From NCBI RefSeq assembly GCF_018614205.1, contig NZ_JAGGOS010000056.1:1-50438 (forward strand): a stretch of 50,438 nt of DNA, given 5' to 3'. The stretch is from Streptomyces sp. ISL-36 (GTDB taxonomy: Bacteria > Actinomycetota > Actinomycetes > Streptomycetales > Streptomycetaceae). Shown in pieces: positions 23,959-37,805 of this stretch. The position numbers and the translations under genes were made by a program. The notes under the pieces are model-generated. The model was not told the origin of the DNA, searched no databases, and saw only the letters and a list, made by a program, of their open reading frames with translations. Within the stretch, counting starts at the first letter, position 1. Each line of letters begins with the position of its first letter.

Positions 23959-24672
23959 ATGACGACCGGGGTACGCCGCAGGATGGGCGTCGAGGAGCGC
24001 AAGCAGCAGCTGATCGGGGTGGCCCTCGAGCTGTTCAGCCACCGCTCTCCCGACGAGGTCTCCATCGACGAGATCGCCGCGGCCGCGGGGATCTCGCGGC
24101 CGCTGGTCTACCACTACTTCCCCGGCAAGCAGAGCCTGTACGAGGCGGCGCTGCGGCGGGCCGCCGACGAGCTGGCCGCGCGGTTCGTGGAGCCGCCGCA
24201 GGGGCCGCTGGGGGCGCGGCTGCTGCGGGTGATGGGCAGGTTCTTCGACTTCGTGGAGGAGCACGGGCCGGGTTTCTCGGCGCTGATGCGCGGCGGGCCG
24301 GCGGTGGGGTCCTCCACCACGAACGCGATGATCGACGAGGTGCGGCAGGCCGCCTACGAGCAGATCCTGGCCCATCTGGAGGTGGCGAGCCCCTCGGCGC
24401 GGCTGGAACTGGTCGTCCGCTCCTGGGTGTCGCTGGCCGAGTCGACGGCGCTGCTCTGGCTGGACGGGCGGCGGGTGCCGCGCGGGGAGCTGGAGTTGCA
24501 GCTGGTGCACGACTTCGCGGCGCTGGCGGCCGTGAGCGCCGCGTACGACGAGGAGATGGCGGACGTCCTGATCCGGATCCTCGGTGACGAGCCGGCCGAC
24601 GGCCCGTTCGGTGATCTGGTCGGCCGGCTTCTGGCGCTGGCGCCGCGGGTGCCGGCTCAGCCCTTGCGGTAG
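23959..24672 (+). CDS. TetR family transcriptional regulator
   Basis: 237 aa. N-terminal HTH is typical: RKQQLIGVALELFSHRSPDE, then VSIDEIAAAAGISRPLVYHYFPGKQSLYEAAL (recognition helix SRPLVYHYF). The ligand domain includes FVEEHGPGFSALMRGGPAV and ends at 24672. The ATG is leaderless by position. It probably represses itself and the divergent membrane protein gene through the palindrome at 23933-23948; its ligand is unknown. Its 3' end overlaps the tautomerase gene on the opposite strand by 16 nt. Confidence 0.93.
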   Translation: MTTGVRRRMGVEERKQQLIGVALELFSHRSPDEVSIDEIAAAAGISRPLVYHYFPGKQSLYEAALRRAADELAARFVEPPQGPLGARLLRVMGRFFDFVEEHGPGFSALMRGGPAVGSSTTNAMIDEVRQAAYEQILAHLEVASPSARLELVVRSWVSLAESTALLWLDGRRVPRGELELQLVHDFAALAAVSAAYDEEMADVLIRILGDEPADGPFGDLVGRLLALAPRVPAQPLR

Positions 24673-24989
24673 GACGCTTCGAGGTCACGGACCTCGACGG
24701 AGAGCCGTACGCCTTCCGTCGCCTTGAGGTGCTGCGGCAGCAGGTCGAGCACGGCCTGCGCGAGCCGCGCCTTGAGTTCGTCGGAGCGGCCGGACAGCAG
24801 GGCGATCTCGACGTGGACGACGACGTCGTCGGTCGAGCCGTCCCCGACGACCGTCTCCTCGACCTCGCGGAAGCGGGTCTTGCAGCTGTCGAGCTGCGTG
24901 TCGACCGTCTCCACGACGAGCGGGTGGAGGGCGAGCGCGAAGCCGCGCCGGTCGAGGGGGGCGGAGTAGTCCACGGTGATCTGCGGCAT
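24657..24989 (-). CDS. CHMI/tautomerase-superfamily protein
   Basis: 110 aa. It begins MPQITVDYSAPLDRRGFALA: proline directly after the initiator methionine is the catalytic base of tautomerase-superfamily proteins, and 5-carboxymethyl-2-hydroxymuconate delta-isomerases start MPHxxxxYS. A second segment (VVVHVEIALLSGRSDELKARL) matches the same family, and the end is VRDLEASYRKG. The start ATG 24989 is divergent from the GNAT gene. No other genes for aromatic degradation are nearby, so the substrate is uncertain. Confidence 0.85.
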   Translation of the reverse strand: MPQITVDYSAPLDRRGFALALHPLVVETVDTQLDSCKTRFREVEETVVGDGSTDDVVVHVEIALLSGRSDELKARLAQAVLDLLPQHLKATEGVRLSVEVRDLEASYRKG

Positions 24990-25041
24990 GGGGGGGCTCC
25001 CGGTCGAAAGGATGTCTGCCCACACCTTCACGGTGATCGCC

Positions 25042-25567
25042 ATGACGGCACAAGTGACCTTCCGGCAGGCGGACGCCGGCGACCTCGGCCTCCTGGTCGG
25101 GTTGTTCGACGGGGCCGCGCGGTGGATGCTGCGCGGCGGGATCGACCAGTGGAAGCCCGGCGACAAGGGCGTGGAGCACTTCCGGACGCGGATCGCGGCG
25201 GGCGAGGTGTGGCTGGCGTCCGACCCAGGACGTGGAGGCGGAGAGGTCGGCCGGGTCGTCGGCGCGTACGAGCTGTGGTGGGAGGACGAGCAGGCCTGGG
25301 GGCCGCGGCCGCCGGTGGCTGGCTATGTCCACCGGCTGATGACGGACCGGGAGAGCGCCCCCGCCGGGACCGGTCGGGCGCTGCTCGCGCACGCGGAGGA
25401 GCGGATCGGCCTGCGGGGGCGGGCGGTGGCGCGGCTGGACTGTCTGTCGAGCAACCCGCGGCTGCGGACGTACTACGAGGCCGCGGGGTACACGGCCGTC
25501 GGCGAGGAGCCGGGAAAGCTCGCCGCCGACGGCACGCGTTATGGCGTCACGCTGCTGGAGAAGTCCG

Positions 25568-25581
<14 letters not shown>
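25042..25581 (+). CDS. GNAT family N-acetyltransferase
   Basis: 179 aa from ATG 25042. It starts with TFRQADAGDLGLLVGLFDGA, and the acetyl-CoA site follows the GNAT pattern: VHRLMTDRESAPAGTGRALL (Q/RxxGxG/A region, here AGTGRALL), then ERIGLRGRAVARLDCLSSNPRLRTYYEAAGY, the usual N-acetyltransferase motif B. Substrate unknown. It is divergent from the tautomerase gene, and its 3' end overlaps the amylopullulanase stop by 14 nt on the opposite strand. Confidence 0.9.
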
Positions 25582-30985
<5,404 letters not shown>

Positions 30986-31014
30986 GAGGGTTCTCCCTGG
31001 AGGTACGGGAAGGA

Positions 31015-31039
31015 GGGCCGCCCCCGGCGGGGGCGGCCC
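31015..31039 (-). terminator. Hairpin between amylase and amylopullulanase
   Basis: Perfect 11-bp arms GGGCCGCCCCC and GGGGGCGGCCC with a 3-nt loop, 14 nt after the amylase stop and about 30 nt before the amylopullulanase start. It would terminate or attenuate amylase transcripts. Confidence 0.75.
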
Positions 31040-31052
31040 TGTGGTGGGGCTG

Positions 31053-32756
31053 TCAGGAGGTGCGGAAGGTGTCGTTCAGGACGACCTGGCCCGAGGCGGG
31101 GACCGTCGCGACGCGGTTCGCGCCCGACTCCCAGGTGACGTTGCCCGCGGCGTCCTTGCGGAGGTACTTGTACGCGAAGGACGTGCCCGCGGGCAGGGAG
31201 ACGTCCAGCTTCCAGACCGGGTAGGCCGCGGGGTCGAGCTTGAGGGCCGAGGCCGGGGACCAGTTGCCGAGCTCCGCCCGGTCTCCGGTGACGTAGATGT
31301 TCTGGCCGACGGTGGTCGTGGCGTTGACGTTGAAGGAGGCGCCGCTGGTCGCGGGCGGCGGGGTCGTGCCGCCGCTGCCGCACGTCTTGGCGTTGACGTG
31401 CAGTGCCACCGCCGTGTTCGCGGCCAGCGTGGCCGTGAACTGGCCCGCCGAGTTCACCGTCACGCCGGTATTGCTCTGCACGTCGCAGTAGGTGCCGGCG
31501 GGCAGCGAGGTCTGGAAGGTACGGCTGAGGGACGAGCCCTCGTGGTTGATCGCCACGAACGCCTTGGCGCCGCGCCCGAAGGCGATCGCGTTGTTGCCGT
31601 TGTCCCACCAGTTGGTGACCGAGGTGCCCCGGGCGGCGTTGCGGAAGCCGACCATGGAGGCGATCTCGCGCCAGGCGTGCTGGCACTTCCAGCCGTCGCT
31701 GTAGCAGGCGTTCACCTGGCCGCCGTTGGGCGCGCCGGCGTCCTTGTCGGTCCACTCGTAGCCGGAGTGGACGTCCGGGGAGCCGTAGGGCCAGGCCAGC
31801 ATGAAGACGCTCGCCAGGGTGTAGGTGGCGCCCGACTTGTAGTTGAGGGTGTCGCCGCCGCGCTCGGTGTCGTGGTTGTCGACGAAGACACCGGACTTGC
31901 CGGAGGACATGTAGCCCCAGGACTCGCCGAAGTTGCTCAGGTAGGAGAGCTTCTCCGAGCCGAAGATCCGCTTGAGGTCCCGTGCGTAGCGGAACTCCTG
32001 CACGTCCCCGTTGCCGAGGTACTCGCTGGGCGAGACGGCCTCGCCCGCGCCGAATATCGCCTCCTGCTTCCAGTAGACGCCCGGGTTGGTGAGCCGCGAC
32101 TTGATGTTCGCGAGGTCGGCGGCCGGCATGTGCTTGGCCGCGTCGACGCGGAAGCCGTCGACGCCGAGCGTCAGCAGGTCGTTCATGTAGGCGGCGATCC
32201 GGCCGCGCACCCAGTCCTCGCCGGTGTCGAGGTCCGGGAGGCCGACGAGCTCGCAGTTCTGGACGTTGGCCCGGTCCTGGTAGTTCGAGATCGTGGCGCG
32301 GCAGTCGTCCATGTCGCCGCCCGAGTACAGGCCGGGGTAGTCGTACTTGGAGAAGGAGGTGCCGCCGGTGCCCGTACCGGAGGCGTTCGCCATGTGGTTG
32401 ATGACGGTGTCGGCGACGACCTTCACGCCCGCCGCGTGGCAGGTGTCGACCATGCTCTTGAAGGCGGTGCGGTCGCCGAGGGGGCCGGCGATCTTGTAGC
32501 TGACGGGCTGGTAGGCGGTCCACCAGGCGGAGCCCTGGATACGTTCCTGGGGCGGCGAGACCTGGACGTAGCCGTACCCGGCGGGGCCGAGCTGCTCGGT
32601 GCAGGCCTTCGCCACGGAGGCGAACTTCCACTCGAACATCACCGCGGTGACGTCCTTCTCACCGGGCGGGGCGGCCTGCGCGGGGGCGGGTGCCGTGACG
32701 GCCACAGCGGCTCCCGCCACGACGGCGAGTGCAGCGGCCACGGTCTTTCTGGCCAT
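31053..32756 (-). CDS. Secreted alpha-amylase, GH13 with CBM20
   Basis: 567 aa from ATG 32756, with a perfect AGGAGG 4 nt upstream. A signal peptide ([20 protein letters not shown], then TAPAPAQAA) leads to the catalytic domain. Conserved motifs are ADTVINH 115-121, nucleophile D205 in GFRVDAAKH, acid E232 in KQEAI, and D296 in VDNHD; this is the Streptomyces/animal-type amylase subfamily. A Thr/Pro linker and a C-terminal CBM20 starch-binding domain (last about 100 residues, from [19 protein letters not shown]) follow. It hydrolyses starch to maltodextrins taken up by MalEFG. The 5' region carries CTTGCAG-like repeats; the amylopullulanase gene is downstream. Confidence 0.97.
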   Translation of the reverse strand: MARKTVAAALAVVAGAAVAVTAPAPAQAAPPGEKDVTAVMFEWKFASVAKACTEQLGPAGYGYVQVSPPQERIQGSAWWTAYQPVSYKIAGPLGDRTAFKSMVDTCHAAGVKVVADTVINHMANASGTGTGGTSFSKYDYPGLYSGGDMDDCRATISNYQDRANVQNCELVGLPDLDTGEDWVRGRIAAYMNDLLTLGVDGFRVDAAKHMPAADLANIKSRLTNPGVYWKQEAIFGAGEAVSPSEYLGNGDVQEFRYARDLKRIFGSEKLSYLSNFGESWGYMSSGKSGVFVDNHDTERGGDTLNYKSGATYTLASVFMLAWPYGSPDVHSGYEWTDKDAGAPNGGQVNACYSDGWKCQHAWREIASMVGFRNAARGTSVTNWWDNGNNAIAFGRGAKAFVAINHEGSSLSRTFQTSLPAGTYCDVQSNTGVTVNSAGQFTATLAANTAVALHVNAKTCGSGGTTPPPATSGASFNVNATTTVGQNIYVTGDRAELGNWSPASALKLDPAAYPVWKLDVSLPAGTSFAYKYLRKDAAGNVTWESGANRVATVPASGQVVLNDTFRTS

Positions 32757-32852
32757 GTTTCCTCCTGCTGAAGGGGAGGTGCGGGGGGGGGTGGTGCAGG
32801 GGCGGTGCGGGCGGTACGGCGGGCGATACGGACGGCGGTGCGGACGCCGCTT

Positions 32853-33002
32853 CGCAAGCCCTTGCTGCAAGACAGCAGCAACTATTTTCGGACGTGACCG
32901 TACGAGGGCCTCGCCGCCCGGTCAACCCCCTGGACACACTCGCGCCACATGCCGGAAATCATCCGGATTCCTCAACGCAAGCTCTTACGCAAGGAGTTGC
33001 AG
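32853..33002. promoter_or_regulatory. MalR-type operator cluster before the amylase gene
   Basis: Repeats of the CTTGCAG / CGCAAG kind: CGCAAG 32853, CTTGCTG 32861, CTGCAAG 32865, ACGCAAG 32975-32981 and 32987-32993 (12-bp period), GTTGCAG 32996. Read on the coding strand they are CTTGCGT direct repeats, the kind of sequence reported in promoters of streptomycete amylase genes. They lie upstream of the amylase start. Confidence 0.65.
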
Positions 33003-33025
33003 TAGTGCTACGTTCAACCACGTCT

Positions 33026-33093
33026 CCGGGCCGGCCGGCCGAGGGTCCCGTCCCCCCGGGGACGGGCCTCACGCGCCCGGCCGGCCGGTCCGG
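33026..33093 (-). terminator. Terminator after the first LacI gene
   Basis: A nested hairpin: outer arms 33026-33040 and 33079-33093 (15 bp with one wobble, CCGGCCGGCC core), and an inner CCCGTCCCC/GGGGACGGG stem at 33047-33066. It starts immediately after the LacI stop and ends the malEFG-glucosidase-LacI transcription unit. Confidence 0.75.
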
Positions 33094-34143
33094 TCAACGT
33101 CCCGGCTGAGCGGTGGACCCCCGTACCACCAACTCCGGCTGGAAGACGAACTCCGTGCGCTGCACCGGGTTCCCCTCGACCTCCTCGAGGAGCGCCCCGA
33201 CCGCCGCCGTCGCCATCGCCTGCACCGGCTGGCGTACGGTCGTCAGCGGCGGGTCCGTGAACGCGATCAGCGGCGAGTCGTCGAAGCCGACCACCGACAC
33301 GTCGTCGGGCACGTCGAGGCCACGGGCGCGTACGGCGCGGATCGCGCCGAGCGCCATGAGGTCGGAGCCGCAGACGATTCCCGTGCACCCCTGGTCGAGG
33401 AGGATGTCGGCCGCCGCGTGGCCGCCCTCGACGCCGAACAGGGTGGGGCGGACGTACCGTTCGGCTTCCGCACGCTCCATGCCCAGCAGGTGGTGGAGCT
33501 CGGCCGCGAAGCCCTCGGCCTTGCGCCGCGAGGGCACGTACCGGGTGGGGCCGATCGCGAGTCCGATCCGCTCGTGGCCCAGCTCGACCAGGTGCCGTAC
33601 GGCCATCCGCGCCGCCGCCCGGTCGTCGGGCGAGACGAAGTTGGCGTCGACGCGCTCGTTGAAGCCGTTGATGAGGACGAACGGGACGCCCCGCGCGGCA
33701 AGACGGACATAGCGCGACGGGTCGGCGGTGGCGTCCGCGTGCAGTCCGGAGAGGAAGACGATGCCGGTGACCCCGCGCTCCTCCAGCTGCTCGACCAGCT
33801 CGTCCTCGGTGGCGCCGCCGGGCATCTGGGTGCAGAGGACCGGGGTGTAGCCGTGTCCGGCCAGGACCTGCTCGATGACCTGGGCGAACGCCGGGAAGAT
33901 GGGGTTGGTCAGCTCGGGCACGACCAGGCCGACCAGGCCCGCGCTGCGCCGCTTCAGCCGTACCGGACGCTCGTAGCCGAGCACGTCGAGCGCGGCCAGC
34001 ACCCTGTGCCGGGTCGCGCCGGCCACGCCCGCCTTGCCGTTGAGGACACGGCTGACGGTGGCCTCGCTGACCCCCGACTGGGCCGCGATGTCCGCGAGCC
34101 GCGGGGCGCCGTTCCCGGCGCCCCGCGGCAGGGGGATCGTCAC
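33094..34143 (-). CDS. LacI family regulator, paralogue of MalR
   Basis: 349 aa from GTG 34143. A 14-residue extension precedes the HTH (RLADIAAQSGVSEATVSRVL, NGKAGVAGATRHRVL), followed by the sugar-binding domain, which ends DVSVVGFDDSPLIAFTDPPLT and VFQPELVVRGSTAQPGR. The GTG overlaps the TGA of the upstream glucosidase (GTGA), so translation is coupled. It is the last gene of malE-malF-malG-glucosidase. It is clearly related to the regulator at 41149 over its whole length, including the HTH, so both may read similar operators. Its effector is likely a maltodextrin; this is inference. Confidence 0.92.
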   Translation of the reverse strand: MTIPLPRGAGNGAPRLADIAAQSGVSEATVSRVLNGKAGVAGATRHRVLAALDVLGYERPVRLKRRSAGLVGLVVPELTNPIFPAFAQVIEQVLAGHGYTPVLCTQMPGGATEDELVEQLEERGVTGIVFLSGLHADATADPSRYVRLAARGVPFVLINGFNERVDANFVSPDDRAAARMAVRHLVELGHERIGLAIGPTRYVPSRRKAEGFAAELHHLLGMERAEAERYVRPTLFGVEGGHAAADILLDQGCTGIVCGSDLMALGAIRAVRARGLDVPDDVSVVGFDDSPLIAFTDPPLTTVRQPVQAMATAAVGALLEEVEGNPVQRTEFVFQPELVVRGSTAQPGR

Positions 34144-35813
34144 ACCGCCCACCAGACGGTGGTGTCGGCGGGCAGCTCCACCACCCCGTCCGCCGGGGAG
34201 AGCCCCACCGGCTCGTTGGCAAGCAGGAACCGGCCGGGCAGCGGGACGGAGATGGCCCGGCCGGTGGTGTTGGCGGTGCAGACGAAGCCGTCGCGGCGGA
34301 AGGAGAGGACGCCCTCGGGCGCCTCCATCCACTCGATCTCTTCGCCCGCACCGAGCCCGGGCTGTTCGCGGCGCACCGCGAGCGCGCTGCGGTACAGCTC
34401 CAGGGTGGAGCCGGGGTCCCCGGCCTGCGCCTCGACGCTGAGCCCGCCCCACGTGGCGGGCTGCGGCAGCCAGCTGCCGCCACTGCCGAAGCCGTACGAG
34501 GAGCCCTCGACGGTCCACGGGATGGGGACGCGGCAGCCGTCGCGGAAGCCGTCCTGGCCGGTGGCCCGGAAGAACGACGGGTCCTGGCGGACCTCGTCGG
34601 GCAGGTCGGTGACGTCCGGCAGGCCGAGCTCCTCACCCTGGTAGACGTAGGCCGAGCCGGGCAGCGCCAGCATCAGCAGGGTCGCGGCCCGCGCCCGGCG
34701 CAGGCCGAGGGCGCGGTCGCCGGGCTCGCGCAGCTGGGTGCCGAGGCCCGCCGGATTGGCGAAGCGGGTCGCGTGCCGGGTCACGTCGTGGTTGGAGAGC
34801 ACCCAGGTGGTGGGGGCGCCGACCGGGCGCATCGCGGCGAGCGAGGCGTCGATCACCCGGCGCAGCTCCACGGCGTCCCAATGGGTGCCCAGGTACTGGA
34901 AGTTGAACGCCTGGTGCATCTCGTCGGGGCGCACGTAGTGGGCGGTGCGCTCGACGGTCGGGGTCCAGGCCTCGGCGACGAGGACGCGCTCTCCGTCGTA
35001 CTCGGAGAGCACCTGGCGCCAGGAGCGGTATATCTCGTGGACGCCGTCCTGGTCGAAGAAGGGCATGACGTCGTTGCCGAGCAGCTTCAGCTGGTCGTGG
35101 GCGCCGATGTCCGGGAGCCCCTCGGCCTTGACCAGGCCGTGGGCGACGTCGACCCGGAAGCCGTCGACGCCCATGTCGAGCCAGAAGCGCAGGATGGAGC
35201 GGAACTCGTCGCGTACGGCGGGGTGTTCCCAGTTGAAGTCGGGCTGCTCAGGTGCGAAGAGGTGCAGGTACCACTCCCCCGGGGTGCCGTCCGGCTCGGT
35301 GACCCGCGTCCAGGCGGGGCCGCCGAAGATGGACTCCCAGTCGTTGGGGGGCAGTTCGCCGTTCTCGCCCTTGCCGGTACGGAAGTGGTAGCGCTCGCGC
35401 AGGGGCGAGCCGGGGCCCTCGCGCAGCGCGCGCTGGAACCACTCGTGCTGGTCGGAGGAGTGGTTGGGGACCAGGTCGACGATGATCCGCAGGCCCAGCT
35501 CGTGCGCCTCGCGAATCAGCGCGTCGGCGTCGAGGAGGGAGCCGAACATCGGGTCGATGGCCCGGTAGTCGGCGACGTCGTAGCCTGCGTCGGCCTGCGG
35601 GGAGGCGTAGAAGGGAGAGAGCCAGACGGCGTCGACGCCGAGCTCCTTCAGGTACGGCAGCCGGCTGCGGATGCCGTCCAGGTCGCCCATGCCGTCGCCG
35701 TTACCGTCGGCGAAGCTGCGCGGGTAGACCTGGTAGATCACCGCGTCTCTCCACCAGCCCGTGTGCGTGCCGGTGGTCGGGGCGGCGGCGGGGGCAGCGA
35801 GGTGCTGGGTCAT
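34140..35813 (-). CDS. aglA: GH13 alpha-glucosidase (cytoplasmic, maltodextrin)
   Basis: 557 aa from ATG 35813, no signal peptide. GH13 motifs: DLVPNH 113-118, nucleophile D222 in DGFRVDVAHG, acid E281 in VAEAW, and D343 in LSNHD. It belongs to the oligo-1,6-glucosidase/alpha-glucosidase group and should cleave imported maltose and maltodextrin. It lies directly after malG (98 nt, with a hairpin in the gap) and is coupled to the LacI gene downstream. Compared with the second copy at 39417 it has about 17 extra residues after NHDVTRHATR. The symbol follows the S. coelicolor malEFG-aglA order from memory. Confidence 0.92.
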   Translation of the reverse strand: MTQHLAAPAAAPTTGTHTGWWRDAVIYQVYPRSFADGNGDGMGDLDGIRSRLPYLKELGVDAVWLSPFYASPQADAGYDVADYRAIDPMFGSLLDADALIREAHELGLRIIVDLVPNHSSDQHEWFQRALREGPGSPLRERYHFRTGKGENGELPPNDWESIFGGPAWTRVTEPDGTPGEWYLHLFAPEQPDFNWEHPAVRDEFRSILRFWLDMGVDGFRVDVAHGLVKAEGLPDIGAHDQLKLLGNDVMPFFDQDGVHEIYRSWRQVLSEYDGERVLVAEAWTPTVERTAHYVRPDEMHQAFNFQYLGTHWDAVELRRVIDASLAAMRPVGAPTTWVLSNHDVTRHATRFANPAGLGTQLREPGDRALGLRRARAATLLMLALPGSAYVYQGEELGLPDVTDLPDEVRQDPSFFRATGQDGFRDGCRVPIPWTVEGSSYGFGSGGSWLPQPATWGGLSVEAQAGDPGSTLELYRSALAVRREQPGLGAGEEIEWMEAPEGVLSFRRDGFVCTANTTGRAISVPLPGRFLLANEPVGLSPADGVVELPADTTVWWAV

Positions 35814-35846
35814 GACTTCCCTGGGAGGTATGGGGTGGGAGCGGCG

Positions 35847-35877
35847 CGGCTCCGTCGGCCGACAGGGGACGGAGCCG
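35847..35877 (-). terminator. Intra-operon hairpin between malG and glucosidase
   Basis: CGGCTCCGTC (35847-35856) and GACGGAGCCG (35868-35877) form a perfect 10-bp stem with an 11-nt loop in the 98-nt gap. It could reduce read-through from the transport genes into the enzyme and regulator genes or act as an RNA-stability element. Confidence 0.55.
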
Positions 35878-35911
35878 GGCGCCGTTCTTCGTATACGTGC
35901 GAGTGGGGGGC

Positions 35912-36775
35912 TCAGCCCTTGACGGCGCCGGCGGACATGCCGGTCACCAGGTGCCGCTGGGCGAAGAGGAACACCAGCGCGGCCGGGATGGCGATGAGTA
36001 CGGAGGCCGCGGACATCGGACCCCACTGGGCGCCGTACTGGTTGACGAACTTCTGCAGGCCGCCCGCGAGGGTGAGGTTCTCGTCCCCGACCATGAACGC
36101 GGAGGCGTAGGCGACCTCGCCCCAGGCGGTGATGAAGGAGTAGAACGCCGTCACCGCGATGCCGGGCTTGGCCAGCGGCAGGATCAGCCGCCAGAAGGTG
36201 CCGAACGGGTTGAGGCCGTCGACCTGGCCCGATTCGTCGATCTCGCGCGGGATGGTGTCGAAGAAGCCCTTCATCATCCAGGCGCAGAACGGCACGGCGA
36301 TGGTGAGGTACGTGATGACCAGACCGGCCGACCTGTTCAGCAGGCCGAGCGACGACATGATGTTGTAGATCGGCACGATCAGGACGGCGACCGGGAACAT
36401 CTGGGTGATCAGCAGCGTCCACATCAGTCCGCGCTTGCCGGGGAAGCGGAAGCGGCTGACGGCGTAGCCGGTGGTGGAGGCGATGAAGACGCCGAGGAGC
36501 GTGGTGAGGCCCGCGATGAGCAGCGAGTTGCCGAACCAGGTGAGGAACTCGGTGTTCTCCAGCAGGTCGGTGTAGTTCGCGAGCGTCGTCTCCCTGAAGA
36601 AGTCGGTGGTGATCGCGTACTTCGCCGGCTTGAGCGAGGTGAGCAGGACCCACAGCACCGGGAAGACGGCGATCACGGAGGCGACGATCAGGGTGAGGTG
36701 CAGCCCGATCGAGGCGAGCGGCGAACGGCGGCCGCGGATCGGCGCGCGGGTGGCGGTGGTCTGTGCGGTGGTCAC
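35912..36775 (-). CDS. malG: MalG, maltodextrin ABC transporter permease
   Basis: 287 aa from GTG 36775, which overlaps the TGA of malF (GTGA). Six hydrophobic segments, starting LHLTLIVASVIAVFPVLWVL, and the EAA-type cytoplasmic loop EIDESGQVDGLNPFGTFWRL, where the ATPase docks. It forms the membrane channel together with MalF. A matching ATPase is not encoded here; Streptomyces use the shared MsiK for several sugar transporters (known). Confidence 0.95.
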   Translation of the reverse strand: MTTAQTTATRAPIRGRRSPLASIGLHLTLIVASVIAVFPVLWVLLTSLKPAKYAITTDFFRETTLANYTDLLENTEFLTWFGNSLLIAGLTTLLGVFIASTTGYAVSRFRFPGKRGLMWTLLITQMFPVAVLIVPIYNIMSSLGLLNRSAGLVITYLTIAVPFCAWMMKGFFDTIPREIDESGQVDGLNPFGTFWRLILPLAKPGIAVTAFYSFITAWGEVAYASAFMVGDENLTLAGGLQKFVNQYGAQWGPMSAASVLIAIPAALVFLFAQRHLVTGMSAGAVKG

Positions 36776-37785
36776 CAGACTTCTCCCTGCTTGCGGAGGA
36801 CTCGCCGGTAGATCGCGGCGAAGGCCATCAGGAGGACCAGGATCAGCACGCCCCAGGTGGACGACTGGGCGAAGTCACGGGGGCTGATCTCGAAGGAGAA
36901 CTTGTACGCCTGGGTGACCAGGATCTGGGTGGCCTCGCCGGGTCCGCCCCGGGTGAGCAGGAAGATCACCGGGAACATGTTGAAGGTCCAGATGGTGCTC
37001 AGCAGGATCACGGTGGTGGAGACCGAGCGCAGGCCGGGCAGGGTGATGTGGCGGAAGCGCTGCCAGGCGTTCGCGCCGTCCATCTCGGCGGCCTCGTAGA
37101 GCTCACCGGGGATGGACTGCAGTCCGCCGAGGAGGGCGACCATCATGAACGGGATGCCGAGCCAGACGTTGACGGCGATGACCGAGAACTTCGCCCAGGT
37201 CGGGTCGTTGAGCCACGGCACGGCGTCGATGCCGCCGCCCGCCAGGATCTGGTTGAGCAGGCCGTTGTCCTGGTTGTAGAGGAAGCGCCAGGCGAAGACG
37301 GAGACGAAGCCGGGCACGGCCCAGGGCAGGATCAGCAGCATCCGGTAGACGGAGCGGCCGGCGATCCTGCGGTTGAGGATGTTGGCGAGAGCCAGGCCGA
37401 GAGCGAAGGTGACGGAGACACAGGAGATCGTCCACACCAGCGTCCAGCCGAGGGTGGAGAGGAACTGGGTCCCGGTGAGCGCGTCGACGTAGTTGTCCAG
37501 CCCGACGAACTCGTACGTCGCGGGGATCTGGTTGACGCCGATGCTCCGTGCGACGTTGCGCTCGTTCGCGTCGGTGAGCGAGAGGTAGATCCCGCGGACC
37601 AGGGGATAGCCGATGATCACGCCGATCACGACCACCACCGGAGCGACCATCGCCCACGCGTACCAGTGGGTGGAGAGGGAACGGCGGGTTCGCCCCACGG
37701 AGGTGCCAGTTCCGCGGCTCCGGCCGCGGGCGACGTCGTCGCCCGCGGCCTTCGCCACCGACTGGCTGCTGGTGTCCACAGCCAT
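36772..37785 (-). CDS. malF: MalF, maltodextrin ABC transporter permease
   Basis: 337 aa from ATG 37785. It has a basic N-terminal tail, then membrane segments from AWAMVAPVVVVIGVIIGYPL on, and the EAA loop ELYEAAEMDGANAWQRFRHI with LPGL following. It is the larger permease of a carbohydrate ABC importer (MalF/UgpA type). It starts 20 nt after malE and overlaps malG by 4 nt, a tight operon. Confidence 0.95.
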   Translation of the reverse strand: MAVDTSSQSVAKAAGDDVARGRSRGTGTSVGRTRRSLSTHWYAWAMVAPVVVVIGVIIGYPLVRGIYLSLTDANERNVARSIGVNQIPATYEFVGLDNYVDALTGTQFLSTLGWTLVWTISCVSVTFALGLALANILNRRIAGRSVYRMLLILPWAVPGFVSVFAWRFLYNQDNGLLNQILAGGGIDAVPWLNDPTWAKFSVIAVNVWLGIPFMMVALLGGLQSIPGELYEAAEMDGANAWQRFRHITLPGLRSVSTTVILLSTIWTFNMFPVIFLLTRGGPGEATQILVTQAYKFSFEISPRDFAQSSTWGVLILVLLMAFAAIYRRVLRKQGEVW

Positions 37786-37805
37786 CAGCCGGCCTGCCTT
37801 CCTTG

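Noticed and set aside
30989..31052. A separate strong promoter for the amylopullulanase gene
   Set aside because: No -35/-10 pair or MalR-like repeat could be recognised in the 67-nt gap; only the hairpin is clear.
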